Source of the DNA: an uncultured Aequorivita sp.
GTDB lineage: Bacteria; Bacteroidota; Bacteroidia; Flavobacteriales; Flavobacteriaceae
Assembly (NCBI GenBank): GCA_937125455.1
Contig: CAKZLK010000010.1
Span: forward strand, 1-44,026
DNA: 44,026 nucleotides
Direction of reading: 5' to 3'
Below are positions 6,426 to 13,577 of this stretch, piece by piece (positions within the stretch are counted from its first letter, which is position 1; every line of letters starts with the position of its first letter). Made by a program: the position numbers and the translations under genes. The notes beneath the pieces were generated by a model, which saw nothing but the letters and a program-made list of their open reading frames with translations, made no database searches and had not been told where the DNA came from.

Positions 6426-6821
6426 ATGGAAAAAATTATAGCAATAGACGAAACCAGCTTTTCTACAAAAGAAAGGAGCTGGGGTGGTTATGAGGGCTAT
6501 CAGATAGCAACAGATAAACAAATAATTAAAATGGGTATATCCGGTGGGCAGAGTTGTTGTGAGAACTTCGGGTATTTTATGTCTAATGACAATTTGTCTG
6601 ATTTTATTGGGGAGTCTATTACGAGCATTAAGGTTGTTGACACCGCGTTAAACATTAAAGATTTAGAGGAAGAACATCTTGACGTTGAAGAGTGTATGTT
6701 TGTTAATTTCGAGACGACCAACGGAACCCTTCAATTTGTTGCGTACAACAGTCATAATGGGTATTACGGTCACGATGCTGTTATAATTTCAGAACAAATC
6801 ACAGGATCAACAAGTTTATGA
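6426..6821 (+). CDS. Conserved phage protein, possibly DUF7448-like
   Basis: 131 residues. The segment GGYEGYQIATDKQIIKMGISGGQSCCENFGYFMSNDN, then ESITSIKVVD and a C-terminal G-T-L-Q-F-V-AYNSHNGYYGHDAV, is the pattern I remember for a small beta-rich phage family (DUF7448); the GQSCCE motif is the best mark. The assignment is from memory and not checked. No function is known to me. The stop overlaps the start of the polynucleotide kinase gene (ATGA), so they are co-translated. Confidence 0.8.
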   Translation: MEKIIAIDETSFSTKERSWGGYEGYQIATDKQIIKMGISGGQSCCENFGYFMSNDNLSDFIGESITSIKVVDTALNIKDLEEEHLDVEECMFVNFETTNGTLQFVAYNSHNGYYGHDAVIISEQITGSTSL

Positions 6822-7723
6822 AAAAGAAATTAAAAATAATATTCACAGTGGGGTTACAGTGTTCAGGTAAGACTACTTGGGCTACTAACATATGCTCTAA
6901 AGATACCAACCACTTCAGGGTGTCTCTAGATGACCTAAGATTGATGAGGGGAAAGTATTGGTTACGGGATGACGAATCTATTATAGTAGACAGTGCGGCT
7001 TTTTTGTCCGCTTCAGCCTTATCTAATGGGAAAACTGTAATTTTTGATGCTATGAATCTTTCACCTGAATCCAGAAAGGGTTATCTCAACCACATTGAGG
7101 GTCACTTGCTTTCATTGGTTGAAGATTACGAGATTGAAGTGGTTCTGAAAGACTTCACGCACATCCCTTTAATAGAGCTACTGGAAAGAGTTAAAAGCAG
7201 GTCTGATGACAGGGGAATAACTCCTCAAGTGATAATGGACACATTTATGAGAAACAGGGATTTTCTTCCTGAAGGTCTCGTAACCCCTCCTTTCCCAAAT
7301 GCTTTGCCAAAGGCAGTTATAGTTGATATTGACGGAACTATTGCAGAAAAAGGTGACAGAAATCCTTATGCTTGGAGCAGGGTTGGAGAAGACGCTCCTC
7401 ATAATGATGTGTTGGAAATAGTCAATATGCTTGATAGAGAGGGGTATTTCATAATATTTATGTCTGGTAGGGATTCTGTTTGCAGAGAAGAGACTAAGGA
7501 TTGGTTGGGAAACTTTGCTCAGGGTCTTAATAGAAGCTCCTTATTTATGAGGGAAGAAGGAGATCAAAGGAAAGACAGTGTGGTGAAGTTCGAGCTTTAT
7601 ATGAAATACGTTCTGGGAAAGTTTGACGTAAGGTATGTGCTTGACGATAGAGATCAGGTGGTCAGTATGTGGAGGAATGTTTTAAACTTAAGATGCCTAC
7701 AAGTGGCTGAAGGAAACTTTTGA
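6818..7723 (+). CDS. pseT: Polynucleotide 5'-kinase/3'-phosphatase, T4 Pnkp type
   Basis: 301 residues, the same length as T4 Pnkp. The kinase domain has the P-loop GLQCSGKT at 12-19 and SLDDLR at 36-41. The C-terminal HAD phosphatase domain has DIDGT (D170, D172), the NPYAWSRVGEDAPHNDV segment, SGRDS near 216-220, RKDSVVK and VLDDRDQVVSMW. In T4 this enzyme heals 2',3'-cyclic phosphate and 5'-OH ends left when host anticodon nucleases cut tRNA, and RNA ligase then seals them. In a phage carrying 23 tRNAs this role fits well, but I find no RNA ligase here. Repair of phage DNA ends is an alternative. Confidence 0.93.
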   Translation: MKKKLKIIFTVGLQCSGKTTWATNICSKDTNHFRVSLDDLRLMRGKYWLRDDESIIVDSAAFLSASALSNGKTVIFDAMNLSPESRKGYLNHIEGHLLSLVEDYEIEVVLKDFTHIPLIELLERVKSRSDDRGITPQVIMDTFMRNRDFLPEGLVTPPFPNALPKAVIVDIDGTIAEKGDRNPYAWSRVGEDAPHNDVLEIVNMLDREGYFIIFMSGRDSVCREETKDWLGNFAQGLNRSSLFMREEGDQRKDSVVKFELYMKYVLGKFDVRYVLDDRDQVVSMWRNVLNLRCLQVAEGNF

Positions 7724-7724
7724 T

Positions 7725-7814
7725 ATGGAATTTATTTTGGGAATAGTAGTCGGTGGCCTTATTGTTTGGGGTTGGGACTGGGTAAGAAGAAAGCATATAA
7801 TCTACATAAGATGA
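7725..7814 (+). CDS. 29-residue membrane peptide
   Basis: The ATG starts one base after the kinase stop. It encodes MEFILGIVVGGLIVWGWDWV and then a basic tail RRKHIIYIR: one membrane segment with a positive-inside flank. Its stop overlaps the next ATG (ATGA). First of four tiny chained genes. Confidence 0.6.
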   Translation: MEFILGIVVGGLIVWGWDWVRRKHIIYIR

Positions 7815-7954
7815 GTTTAGGGTTTTGGATAACAGTGATCCTACTATCCTTGTGTGGGATTAGATCAATAAGATATGAAAATTATGATACTAACAGCAGT
7901 CGGTCTAGCTTTAGCGCTGAGGGCGAGAAAGAGACTAAAAACAAAAATAACTGA
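7811..7954 (+). CDS. 47-residue membrane peptide
   Basis: An N-terminal membrane segment (GFWITVILLSLCGI) is followed by a polar Ser/Asn/Lys tail. The start overlaps the previous stop and its stop overlaps the next start, which is the main reason for choosing this frame. A competing frame (7875-8063) also begins with a hydrophobic stretch; either or both could be translated. Confidence 0.5.
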   Translation: MSLGFWITVILLSLCGIRSIRYENYDTNSSRSSFSAEGEKETKNKNN

Positions 7955-8106
7955 TGGCAATAGTTCAAATTATTATGACCGTTTTGGCAATCCACCTAGC
8001 AGTGACATCTTGGAGAACAAGGAAGTGGAACGAGAAGGTGGAAGAGGAAGAACGAGAAGCTAGAAAAGAATGGATTGATAAATATTATGGAAGAGAAATT
8101 AAGTGA
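7954..8106 (+). CDS. 50-residue membrane peptide with charged tail
   Basis: MAIVQIIMTVLAIHLAV forms a membrane segment, followed by a strongly charged helix (KVEEEEREARKEW). The start shares a base with the previous stop and the 3' end overlaps the next gene by 20 bases. Confidence 0.55.
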   Translation: MAIVQIIMTVLAIHLAVTSWRTRKWNEKVEEEEREARKEWIDKYYGREIK

Positions 8107-8242
8107 TTATGCGAGGATGTTAATATCTATGTCTACGGATTACCTTCTGGGTGGGTTAGACAAAGATGTTTTTATAGAGAATCTTAAGGTTTGTTCGGAT
8201 AAGTTGACAGAGTTGAAAAATAAAGAATGTTTGGTTTTTTAG
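8087..8242 (+). CDS. 51-residue soluble peptide
   Basis: MEEKLSDYARMLISMSTDYLLGG... is a helical acidic peptide with no membrane segment, last of the overlapping chain. It ends three bases before the next promoter. Function unknown. Confidence 0.55.
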   Translation: MEEKLSDYARMLISMSTDYLLGGLDKDVFIENLKVCSDKLTELKNKECLVF

Positions 8243-8245
8243 TGC

Positions 8246-8253
8246 TATTTTTG
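8246..8253 (+). promoter_or_regulatory. -7 box TATTTTTG
   Basis: Matches TAnnTTTG and ends four bases before the ATG at 8258. Confidence 0.55.
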
Positions 8254-8257
8254 ATGA

Positions 8258-8629
8258 ATGACAGAAACGGAACTACTGAATTGGTTGATAGACAACGTTG
8301 ACCCTTCGATAAAACCAGCAGAATATAAATATTCAAGATTTGACGCGTACAGCAAGACGTTCGATAAGTTTATTGAACTTAAGTGCAGGAGGACTCACTA
8401 CGACACTCTTTTAATAGAGAAGAAAAAGTTCGATAGCTTAGTAGAGGACGGTGAGGCTTACTACATTTGCAGCACGCCCAAAGGCATCTATAGTTGGGTT
8501 TTATCGCCAGATATGGAGATCGAATGGATTACAAAAAGTATGCCAAGAAACACAGATTTCGGAAATAAGTCAAAAAAAGACAAGATAGTCAGTTACTTAA
8601 GAATATCTGACGCTAAGAAGCTTAAATAA
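8258..8629 (+). CDS. PD-(D/E)XK-like small nuclease-fold protein
   Basis: 123 residues. The stretch SRFDAYSKTFDKFIELKCRR contains the D...(E)xK arrangement of the PD-(D/E)XK fold (D at about 29, ELK at about 39-41), followed by a helix-rich segment and a strand run YYICSTPKGIYSW. Such small proteins are frequent hypotheticals in flavobacterial phages. A nuclease role is plausible from the motif but unproven. It is monocistronic, with its own promoter and a terminator eight bases after the stop. Confidence 0.75.
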   Translation: MTETELLNWLIDNVDPSIKPAEYKYSRFDAYSKTFDKFIELKCRRTHYDTLLIEKKKFDSLVEDGEAYYICSTPKGIYSWVLSPDMEIEWITKSMPRNTDFGNKSKKDKIVSYLRISDAKKLK

Positions 8630-8636
8630 TCAACAA

Positions 8637-8662
8637 AGACCTTGGAAATCCGAGGTTTTTTT
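8637..8662 (+). terminator. Rho-independent terminator
   Basis: Stem CCTTGG/CCGAGG with an AAAT loop, followed by seven T. It lies just upstream of the next gene at 8677. Confidence 0.8.
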
Positions 8663-8676
8663 ATGACCTTTAGTTT

Positions 8677-9276
8677 ATGGAACAAGAAATAAATCTCTTA
8701 AAGTCACTGGTGTTTGCGGCTAAAACATTAGGAGTGACAGAATTACCAATGCCTGTTGGGGCTCTAAACGATATAGCTGAATTTGTAGAAGAGGCTGTGT
8801 TGACGGAAGAAAGATTGAATGATGCTGTCCTTAAGAATAAGGAATTACTATCTCAATTGACTCACTCCGAAGAAGAGGCTAAGAAGTATCAAAACCTATT
8901 CGCTCAATCAACGATCAAATTCTCTAGATTAAAAGACTCTCTTAGAGGAAAATCTAACGAGTCAGTGGTCAATTTCACTATTGAACCCACTGTGATCAGG
9001 GAATATGTGGAAAGGTTTCTTTCTAGTAGATCATTTGATGGATGCGAACCGCTTAGGAAAATGTCAGACACTCCCGCATTCGAAGAGGGTGACGATACCT
9101 TCTCTGAGAGTGTGGAGTTACTTACTGTAGGAGGTAATTTTGTCACTGGGTATTTTCAGTTAGCTAAATTTGAGGAGGGTGAGTTTGAGGAGCCTATTCT
9201 ATTTGAAGACGCTGAGGGAAACGAACAAAGAAGGCCAGTCAGTTGCTTCCAAGGGTGGAAAGCCATAATAGAGTAA
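8677..9276 (+). CDS. Unknown protein with central coiled coil
   Basis: 199 residues. Residues about 40-80 are a charged heptad-like helix (ERLNDAVLKNKELLSQLTHSEEEAKKYQNL). The C-terminal part from about 125 reads as a beta-rich domain ending GNFVTGYFQLAKFEEGEFEEPILFEDAEGNEQRRPVSCFQGW. I do not recognise it. It is first in an operon (8677-10943) whose genes overlap or abut. ACCTTTAG just before the ATG resembles the early-type -7 box imperfectly. Confidence 0.78.
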   Translation: MEQEINLLKSLVFAAKTLGVTELPMPVGALNDIAEFVEEAVLTEERLNDAVLKNKELLSQLTHSEEEAKKYQNLFAQSTIKFSRLKDSLRGKSNESVVNFTIEPTVIREYVERFLSSRSFDGCEPLRKMSDTPAFEEGDDTFSESVELLTVGGNFVTGYFQLAKFEEGEFEEPILFEDAEGNEQRRPVSCFQGWKAIIE

Positions 9277-9416
9277 TGCAAAAGAAACCAAAAAACACCA
9301 CTGGATCGAAACGACACGACCTTCAAATTCAACAAAAGAGAACCACAGAAAAAGTGGTTCAGTCTAAGAAAATTTACAAAAGAAATCAGAATAAGAAAAA
9401 TTATGGAGAAGATTGA
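9276..9416 (+). CDS. 46-residue highly basic peptide
   Basis: The ATG overlaps the previous stop (TAATG) and the end overlaps the next gene by 14 bases. About 16 of 46 residues are Lys/Arg/His, with no membrane segment, suggesting nucleic-acid or ribosome binding. No family recognised. Confidence 0.55.
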   Translation: MQKKPKNTTGSKRHDLQIQQKRTTEKVVQSKKIYKRNQNKKNYGED

Positions 9417-9789
9417 ATTAGGGAAAGACCAGTACCTACTTAAGGTAGCCACTATCCCGCACGAGTCCCGAGAGGACTACAAGAAAATTGGTTTCCTTAC
9501 CAAATTAAACAAGGACGGTTCTATACCGGTCGCTTTTCAAGAGTGGCGAAGTAGGGGGTTGGTTACTGAGCCAAAGGTTGTTACCGAGGAGTTTGCTTAC
9601 GGCTGGAAGCTATTGGGTTACAGAAGGGGCGCAAGTGTAGACTGGGCTGTATTGATCCACCCGAGGGGGTTCACTGTAGAAGTGAAGCTTGCCGGATTCA
9701 TTGAGTTAATTAAAACTGTAGAGACTGATTGTGGTGTACTTATTGGCGCTTTCAAGTGGTCTAAAGACGGATTGATTGAAAAGCTATGA
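9403..9789 (+). CDS. Unknown phage protein
   Basis: 128 residues, mixed alpha/beta, no signal or membrane segment. Visible features are FAYGWKLLGYRRGASVDWAVLIHPRGFTVEVKL, a strand-turn-strand pattern, and two Trp-containing turns. It overlaps the next gene by four bases (ATGA). Function unknown. Confidence 0.75.
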   Translation: MEKIELGKDQYLLKVATIPHESREDYKKIGFLTKLNKDGSIPVAFQEWRSRGLVTEPKVVTEEFAYGWKLLGYRRGASVDWAVLIHPRGFTVEVKLAGFIELIKTVETDCGVLIGAFKWSKDGLIEKL

Positions 9790-10085
9790 GAGGAAATTCT
9801 GTGAACATATTAAAGAGAGCCCTTAACAAATGGGGATTAAGAGCTCAATTGGAAATGCTTCAAGAGGAAGCTACTGAGTTAGCTCTGGCTACTCGGTCTG
9901 TCATCCGAGGTAAGGTTGATTCTGTAGAGGAGTTGGCGGGTGAAATCGCTGACGTTGAGATAATGATCGAGCAGATGAAAATCGCTTTCGAAGATCAGTC
10001 GTTGAGAAAGCAAGTGGGATACATAAAGAGAGCTAAACTAAGAAGGCTTAAAGGCCGTCTTGAGAGAGGGGTTTTTAACGGATGA
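9786..10085 (+). CDS. MazG-like nucleotide pyrophosphohydrolase
   Basis: 99 residues, all helical. QLEMLQEEATELALAT (ExxE-type) and EELAGEIADVEIMIEQM (ExxD-type) match the metal-binding motifs of all-alpha NTP pyrophosphatases. Phage MazG-like enzymes hydrolyse nucleoside triphosphates or alarmones, tuning nucleotide pools or the stringent response. The spacing is compact, so it may be a reduced form. It overlaps both neighbours by four bases. Confidence 0.78.
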   Translation: MRGNSVNILKRALNKWGLRAQLEMLQEEATELALATRSVIRGKVDSVEELAGEIADVEIMIEQMKIAFEDQSLRKQVGYIKRAKLRRLKGRLERGVFNG

Positions 10086-10495
10086 ATCAGAATATAGAAG
10101 ATATCGATCTAATCGTCATCCATATGTCAGAAACTCCACCAGAAATGGATATAGGAGTGAAGACAATAAAAGTGTGGCACAAGAAGCGAGGATTTAACGA
10201 TGTCGGGTATCACTTCGTTGTAAGAAAGAATGGGTCGGTAGAACTAGGTAGGGCGTTAACCACGGTTGGCGCTCACACTAAAGGAAAGAACCGAAACTCC
10301 ATAGGAATCTGCTACGTTGGCGGATGGAACGGTGAGGACGATAGAACTTGTGAGCAGAAGGAATCTATTACAGCCATCCTTATGTATCTGAGGGTTATTT
10401 TACCAAACACGAGATTGGTTGTCAAAGGCCATAATGATTTCTCAGACAAGACTTGCCCTAACTTTGATGCGAGTAAAGAATACGAGTGGGTGTAA
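10082..10495 (+). CDS. N-acetylmuramoyl-L-alanine amidase, T7 lysozyme type (endolysin)
   Basis: 137 residues, one amidase_2/PGRP domain without a cell-wall-binding extension. Zinc ligands H14 (IVIHMSE), H117 and C125 (GHNDFSDKTCPNFD) and catalytic Y43 and K123 match T7 lysozyme. It cuts the bond between MurNAc and the stem peptide. There is no signal peptide, so it needs the holin, which lies far away at 21884-22318. Lying in an operon with a MazG-like gene rather than with lysis genes, it might also have a regulatory role as in T7, but no phage RNA polymerase is seen. Confidence 0.92.
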   Translation: MNQNIEDIDLIVIHMSETPPEMDIGVKTIKVWHKKRGFNDVGYHFVVRKNGSVELGRALTTVGAHTKGKNRNSIGICYVGGWNGEDDRTCEQKESITAILMYLRVILPNTRLVVKGHNDFSDKTCPNFDASKEYEWV

Positions 10496-10589
10496 TAAGT
10501 GCCGAGAGGCTATAATTAACGGGCATAGTTGCAACAGAAACAACAACTGTGAGTACCCTAAATGTTTAGAAAATGGAGTGGAGAACTAG
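10467..10589 (+). CDS. 40-residue Cys-rich peptide
   Basis: A frame starting inside the end of the endolysin gene and running into the next gene encodes CNKC, a central Cys and CEYPKC: five Cys and one His in 40 residues, consistent with a zinc knuckle. The overlap pattern matches the rest of the operon. The call is tentative. Confidence 0.5.
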   Translation: MRVKNTSGCNKCREAIINGHSCNRNNNCEYPKCLENGVEN

Positions 10590-10758
10590 AGTAGAGATAG
10601 AGCTTTCAGAGCTGACTATCAAGATCAATAAATTATCAAATTTCCTACAAGTCGAGAGCTTTGAAATAGGAGATTCACAATCAGACCTTTTAGCCATCCA
10701 GCTCGGGTGTATGAAATCTTATCAATCCTGTTTAAAAGCGAGGCTAAAACATAAATGA
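10573..10758 (+). CDS. Small helical protein, crAss001_48-related
   Basis: 61 residues: MEWRTRVEIELSELTIKINKLSNFL, then LLAIQLGCMKSYQSCLKARL. The pattern of two helices with E-L-x-x-K-I-x-K-L and L-x-x-Q-x-x-x-M-x-x-Y is that of a small protein very common in Bacteroidota and other phages (Pfam crAss001_48-related, from memory). Function unknown. It overlaps the next gene by four bases. Confidence 0.75.
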   Translation: MEWRTRVEIELSELTIKINKLSNFLQVESFEIGDSQSDLLAIQLGCMKSYQSCLKARLKHK

Positions 10759-10943
10759 GTAAAACAGAACACAACTTAATTAATATAGCAACCTTTCACA
10801 AAGAGGATTCTGTAGCAAATAGAGCTATGAAAATACTAAGAAAAAGGTATAACAAAACCTACCACTGGTGTTATGAGTGGGATGGGTTAGTTATAAATTC
10901 TAGTCACGCTGAGGCTAGTTGTTGTTTATGTTTTGACAACTAA
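10755..10943 (+). CDS. Unknown 62-residue protein
   Basis: Ends CCLCFDN, giving three Cys close to the C-terminus plus one at about 39. It may bind metal. Last gene of the operon; a terminator follows 38 bases later. Confidence 0.6.
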   Translation: MSKTEHNLINIATFHKEDSVANRAMKILRKRYNKTYHWCYEWDGLVINSSHAEASCCLCFDN

Positions 10944-10980
10944 AACCTTAGTTATATGTTTTGAGATTTGTTTTTTTTAG

Positions 10981-11015
10981 AATCTGGGTTAGAAATGGCT
11001 CAGATTTTTTGTTTT
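10981..11015 (+). terminator. Rho-independent terminator
   Basis: Stem AATCTGGGTT/GGCTCAGATT with wobble pairs, followed by TTTTTTGTTTT. It ends the 8677-10943 operon. Confidence 0.8.
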
Positions 11016-11575
11016 CAAAATTTAATTTTCAATTTGCAAATCACGAATTAGTCAGGAATGGTTTTAATCCAATTTATTGACTCCCACGTGGTTCAGAATA
11101 AAGTTCGCTTCTCGGAGGGGCATTCCCCCCTTTAATATATGTTGATAGTGACATACATTAATGTGTTAATACTCTGAGTATCAGTCATTTAAACTAATAT
11201 CTTAGTTATGTAACTAATTAAGTAGTTGACAATCAGTTGTATAACAATAATAATTGACACTACCAAATGTCAGTAACTATTTAGAATCATTATGAATAAG
11301 GCTAGCCATTAGGATATTAAACAGAAATTACACGGCTGATTTAAAGGCTCTCTAAGCGATCCTAGGTAGCTATAATAGGGTAGGACATTTGAGAGGCTGA
11401 ACGCTTGGCAGCTCTCAGGGAAACGTCCATACAAGGCGAGTTTCTACCATTTAACAATAACCTCTTTTTATAGATTCCAATTTGGACAGTATTAAAGCAT
11501 TAAAGGATTTACATATGAACAATCCTTCATATATAAACCCAAAAGGTATTAACTAAACTCTTAGTTATAGAGTAT
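11016..11575. other. 560-base gene-free convergent region, partly structured
   Basis: This lies between the ends of two converging operons, with no frame longer than about 15 codons. The left half is AT-rich with short repeats of cttagttat and ttgac. The right half (about 11340-11460) looks like RNA: GAGAGGCTG at 11391-11399 can pair with CAGCTCTC at 11409-11416 or with GGCTCTC at 11346-11352, two mutually exclusive stems, and TCCTA/TAGGA forms a further stem. It may hold an ncRNA or an origin; strand undetermined. Confidence 0.4.
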
Positions 11576-11605
11576 AAAACAAAACCCTACTGAATTTGTA
11601 GGGCT
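11576..11605 (-). terminator. Rho-independent terminator, minus strand
   Basis: Stem CCCTAC-AAATTCA-GTAGGG, then TTTTGTTTT on the minus strand, 25 bases past the stop of the last gene of the minus operon. Confidence 0.8.
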
Positions 11606-11630
11606 CTGAATCAGGCGATATTAATTAGTG

Positions 11631-12050
11631 TTATTCTACCTCCTCAACATACTTCATTTCTAGTGCTTGAACTAGTCCAGTGTTAACGCATTCGAACAAT
11701 TCAGCCCCCATTATAGACCTAACAATTTCCCGATTAGGATGATTCTCTTTGATTCTTACTGTAGTACCCACAGTAAAGTGACTCGAAGTAACATTAAAAC
11801 CATCTTTTACAACCTTAAACAGGCGTTTATCACTACCAACCTCTTCTATGTCGGTAGGTAAAAGTATTTGAAAAACTCCTTTTTCATCCTCAAAAATATG
11901 ACCCCTTTCTTCTTCTGGGATGTTTAATGAATCCGTCATTGCTACGGCCACTGCTTCTTTGGGGTGATTCTCAGCCCTGTAGACAGTAGCCCCCAATTTA
12001 AAATTGTGCTTGGCTAGAGGCTTCTCTGTAATTACTTTAAATTTTCTCAT
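11631..12050 (-). CDS. Unknown protein made of two tandem repeats
   Basis: 139 residues. Two similar units follow one another: FKVITEKPLAKHNFKLGATVYRAENHP (about 4-30) and FKVVKDGFNVTSSHFTVGTTVRIKENHP (about 77-104). Each reads as beta strands with a shared F.LG.TV...ENHP ending, probably two copies of a small barrel. No family recognised. Last gene of a minus-strand run of small unknown genes. Confidence 0.75.
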   Translation of the reverse strand: MRKFKVITEKPLAKHNFKLGATVYRAENHPKEAVAVAMTDSLNIPEEERGHIFEDEKGVFQILLPTDIEEVGSDKRLFKVVKDGFNVTSSHFTVGTTVRIKENHPNREIVRSIMGAELFECVNTGLVQALEMKYVEEVE

Positions 12051-12068
12051 AACGTTTATTATTGTGGT

Positions 12069-12413
12069 TTAATTAATTGATTCTTTATTAGTTGGGAATG
12101 TGTAACCCTCTATTGTCTCGGTGATTTGATCAACATTATCAAGGGGCATATATGAACCGTTTTCACGTACCAGTAAGTCAGTATTGTAAATAGTTGCCTG
12201 ACTCACATAATCAATATTCATTTCGTTAATAGCCTTGACTCTTAACGCTGTTTCGTATGTCGATCTAAGCGGGTTTGTTTGCCCTGTTACAATCTCATTA
12301 GAGATGGCTTTATACTTCATTGGTTGCCTTATATTTTCATCAAAAGACCCGTCAGGATTCACTAGTAGAAACCAAATGCTTTGACCCTCTATTTTTACAA
12401 ATGTGCTTTTCAT
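12069..12413 (-). CDS. Unknown protein
   Basis: 114 residues, soluble, mixed fold, no motif recognised. It sits one base from the next upstream gene in the same operon, which supports its being real. Confidence 0.7.
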   Translation of the reverse strand: MKSTFVKIEGQSIWFLLVNPDGSFDENIRQPMKYKAISNEIVTGQTNPLRSTYETALRVKAINEMNIDYVSQATIYNTDLLVRENGSYMPLDNVDQITETIEGYTFPTNKESIN

Positions 12414-12414
12414 C

Positions 12415-12648
12415 TTATTTGCTGTTAAGGTTAGAAACTATTTCCTTTGCTTCTGATCTTGCGTAGCTGACCTTTTGCGTTTCCGTTCCGGCCTTTTGTG
12501 GTTCAGGTAAACTAATTTCTATAGAGTCCTTGTGATTCTCACAATAACTTTCACAAAAAACTTCACCAGTCTTAATATTAACGGATGCAAATTCACAACC
12601 TCTCAAAATGGCGATCGAAATGTTGTGTTCTGTTAATGTCGTGTTCAT
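12415..12648 (-). CDS. Unknown 77-residue protein
   Basis: Cys-containing N-terminal half (RGCEFASVNIKTGEVFCESYCENH) that may bind metal, followed by a polar tail. Two bases separate it from the gene upstream. Confidence 0.65.
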   Translation of the reverse strand: MNTTLTEHNISIAILRGCEFASVNIKTGEVFCESYCENHKDSIEISLPEPQKAGTETQKVSYARSEAKEIVSNLNSK

Positions 12649-12650
12649 AA

Positions 12651-13031
12651 CTAAATTTGGTTTAAGTAAATAGTTTTCTTGTTGTAGTTGTCGTAGATTG
12701 CTAATTGTTCGTTAGTAATGGCTACATCTCTAGCGGTTACAAAAGACTCTATTAGAGTTGCCACATCTACGTAAATAAACCCTTCATCGACCCAAAGTCC
12801 CAAAACTTTATCAGGAGCCGATAAGAGATCACTATTGGCTATTAAGAACTCTTTTATAACACCTCTTAATAAAGTTCCTTTGTAGATAGAAACTCTCACC
12901 TCGGTCTTGTCAAGACTAACAAAATACCCACTATCAAACGAATCTTTTTTAGTGGACATATTGATAGAGTAACCCCCGTCCATAACCGTTTTAACTACAA
13001 TTTTTTCTAATAAATCAGTGTCTATAAACAT
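12651..13031 (-). CDS. Unknown protein
   Basis: 126 residues, soluble, strand-rich centre (GYFVSLDKTEVRVSIYKGTL) and helical C-terminal part. No family recognised. It lies eleven bases after the TM peptide gene in the same direction. Confidence 0.7.
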   Translation of the reverse strand: MFIDTDLLEKIVVKTVMDGGYSINMSTKKDSFDSGYFVSLDKTEVRVSIYKGTLLRGVIKEFLIANSDLLSAPDKVLGLWVDEGFIYVDVATLIESFVTARDVAITNEQLAIYDNYNKKTIYLNQI

Positions 13032-13042
13032 ATCAATTTTGT

Positions 13043-13138
13043 TTAGTGGTTGGTAATAATAACAATGTCAAGGATAATGACCCCCGCAAATACGAAGACT
13101 ACGTATGCGGTAAATAATTTGTCTTTTAAGTTTTTCAT
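13043..13138 (-). CDS. 31-residue TM peptide
   Basis: A basic N-terminus (MKNLKDK) precedes a single membrane segment (FTAYVVFVFAGVIILDIVII). It is the first gene after the early-type promoter at 13162-13169. Confidence 0.55.
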   Translation of the reverse strand: MKNLKDKLFTAYVVFVFAGVIILDIVIITNH

Positions 13139-13161
13139 TTGATTGATGTTTTAATGTAATA

Positions 13162-13169
13162 CTAAGGTA
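13162..13169 (-). promoter_or_regulatory. Early-type promoter, TACCTTAG
   Basis: TACCTTAG on the minus strand with TTTGG about 19 bases upstream; it drives the 13138-11631 operon. The same string occurs at 17556-17563 and 25733-25740. Confidence 0.6.
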
Positions 13170-13196
13170 AGGGGTCTTTTTGTAACCACCAAACTT

Positions 13197-13577
13197 TTAG
13201 CAAACTTTTTTCAAGAAAAATAAATCATTCTCATTCACTAGACATTGAAAAGCTTCTTTAACTGGTTGATTATCAGAAACTTGAAAGAAATAATTAGCCT
13301 TAAATGGGTTGAATTTAATTTGGTTGAATTTTCTTGGTATCGATAATTTGTCGGCACAAACAACCGGCAAATGATCGGTCTGAATGTACGCGAAGTAATC
13401 AAAAGCGTTACCGCTGTTAACAAACTGCTTTTGCTTTGCTGCCTGATAGCCTGATTGATCGACTATGAATTTGGGTTCGAACACTGCTAAGTATCGGGCG
13501 TTGGTTATTACAAATATGCGCGTTTCCGTGTTGAGTACTCTATACTCATTGATTGATTTTTTATAGATGTGGTACAT
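13197..13577 (-). CDS. Unknown protein
   Basis: 126 residues rich in aromatic residues (Phe, Tyr), soluble. The start overlaps the stop of the preceding gene by one base (TAATG). Function unknown. Confidence 0.7.
   Translation of the reverse strand: MYHIYKKSINEYRVLNTETRIFVITNARYLAVFEPKFIVDQSGYQAAKQKQFVNSGNAFDYFAYIQTDHLPVVCADKLSIPRKFNQIKFNPFKANYFFQVSDNQPVKEAFQCLVNENDLFFLKKVC

Noticed and set aside
7875-8063. 62-codon frame with hydrophobic N-terminus
   Set aside because: It overlaps two frames that are joined by start-stop overlaps; its second half is a low-complexity Glu/Arg/Gly string. Not excluded, only less likely.
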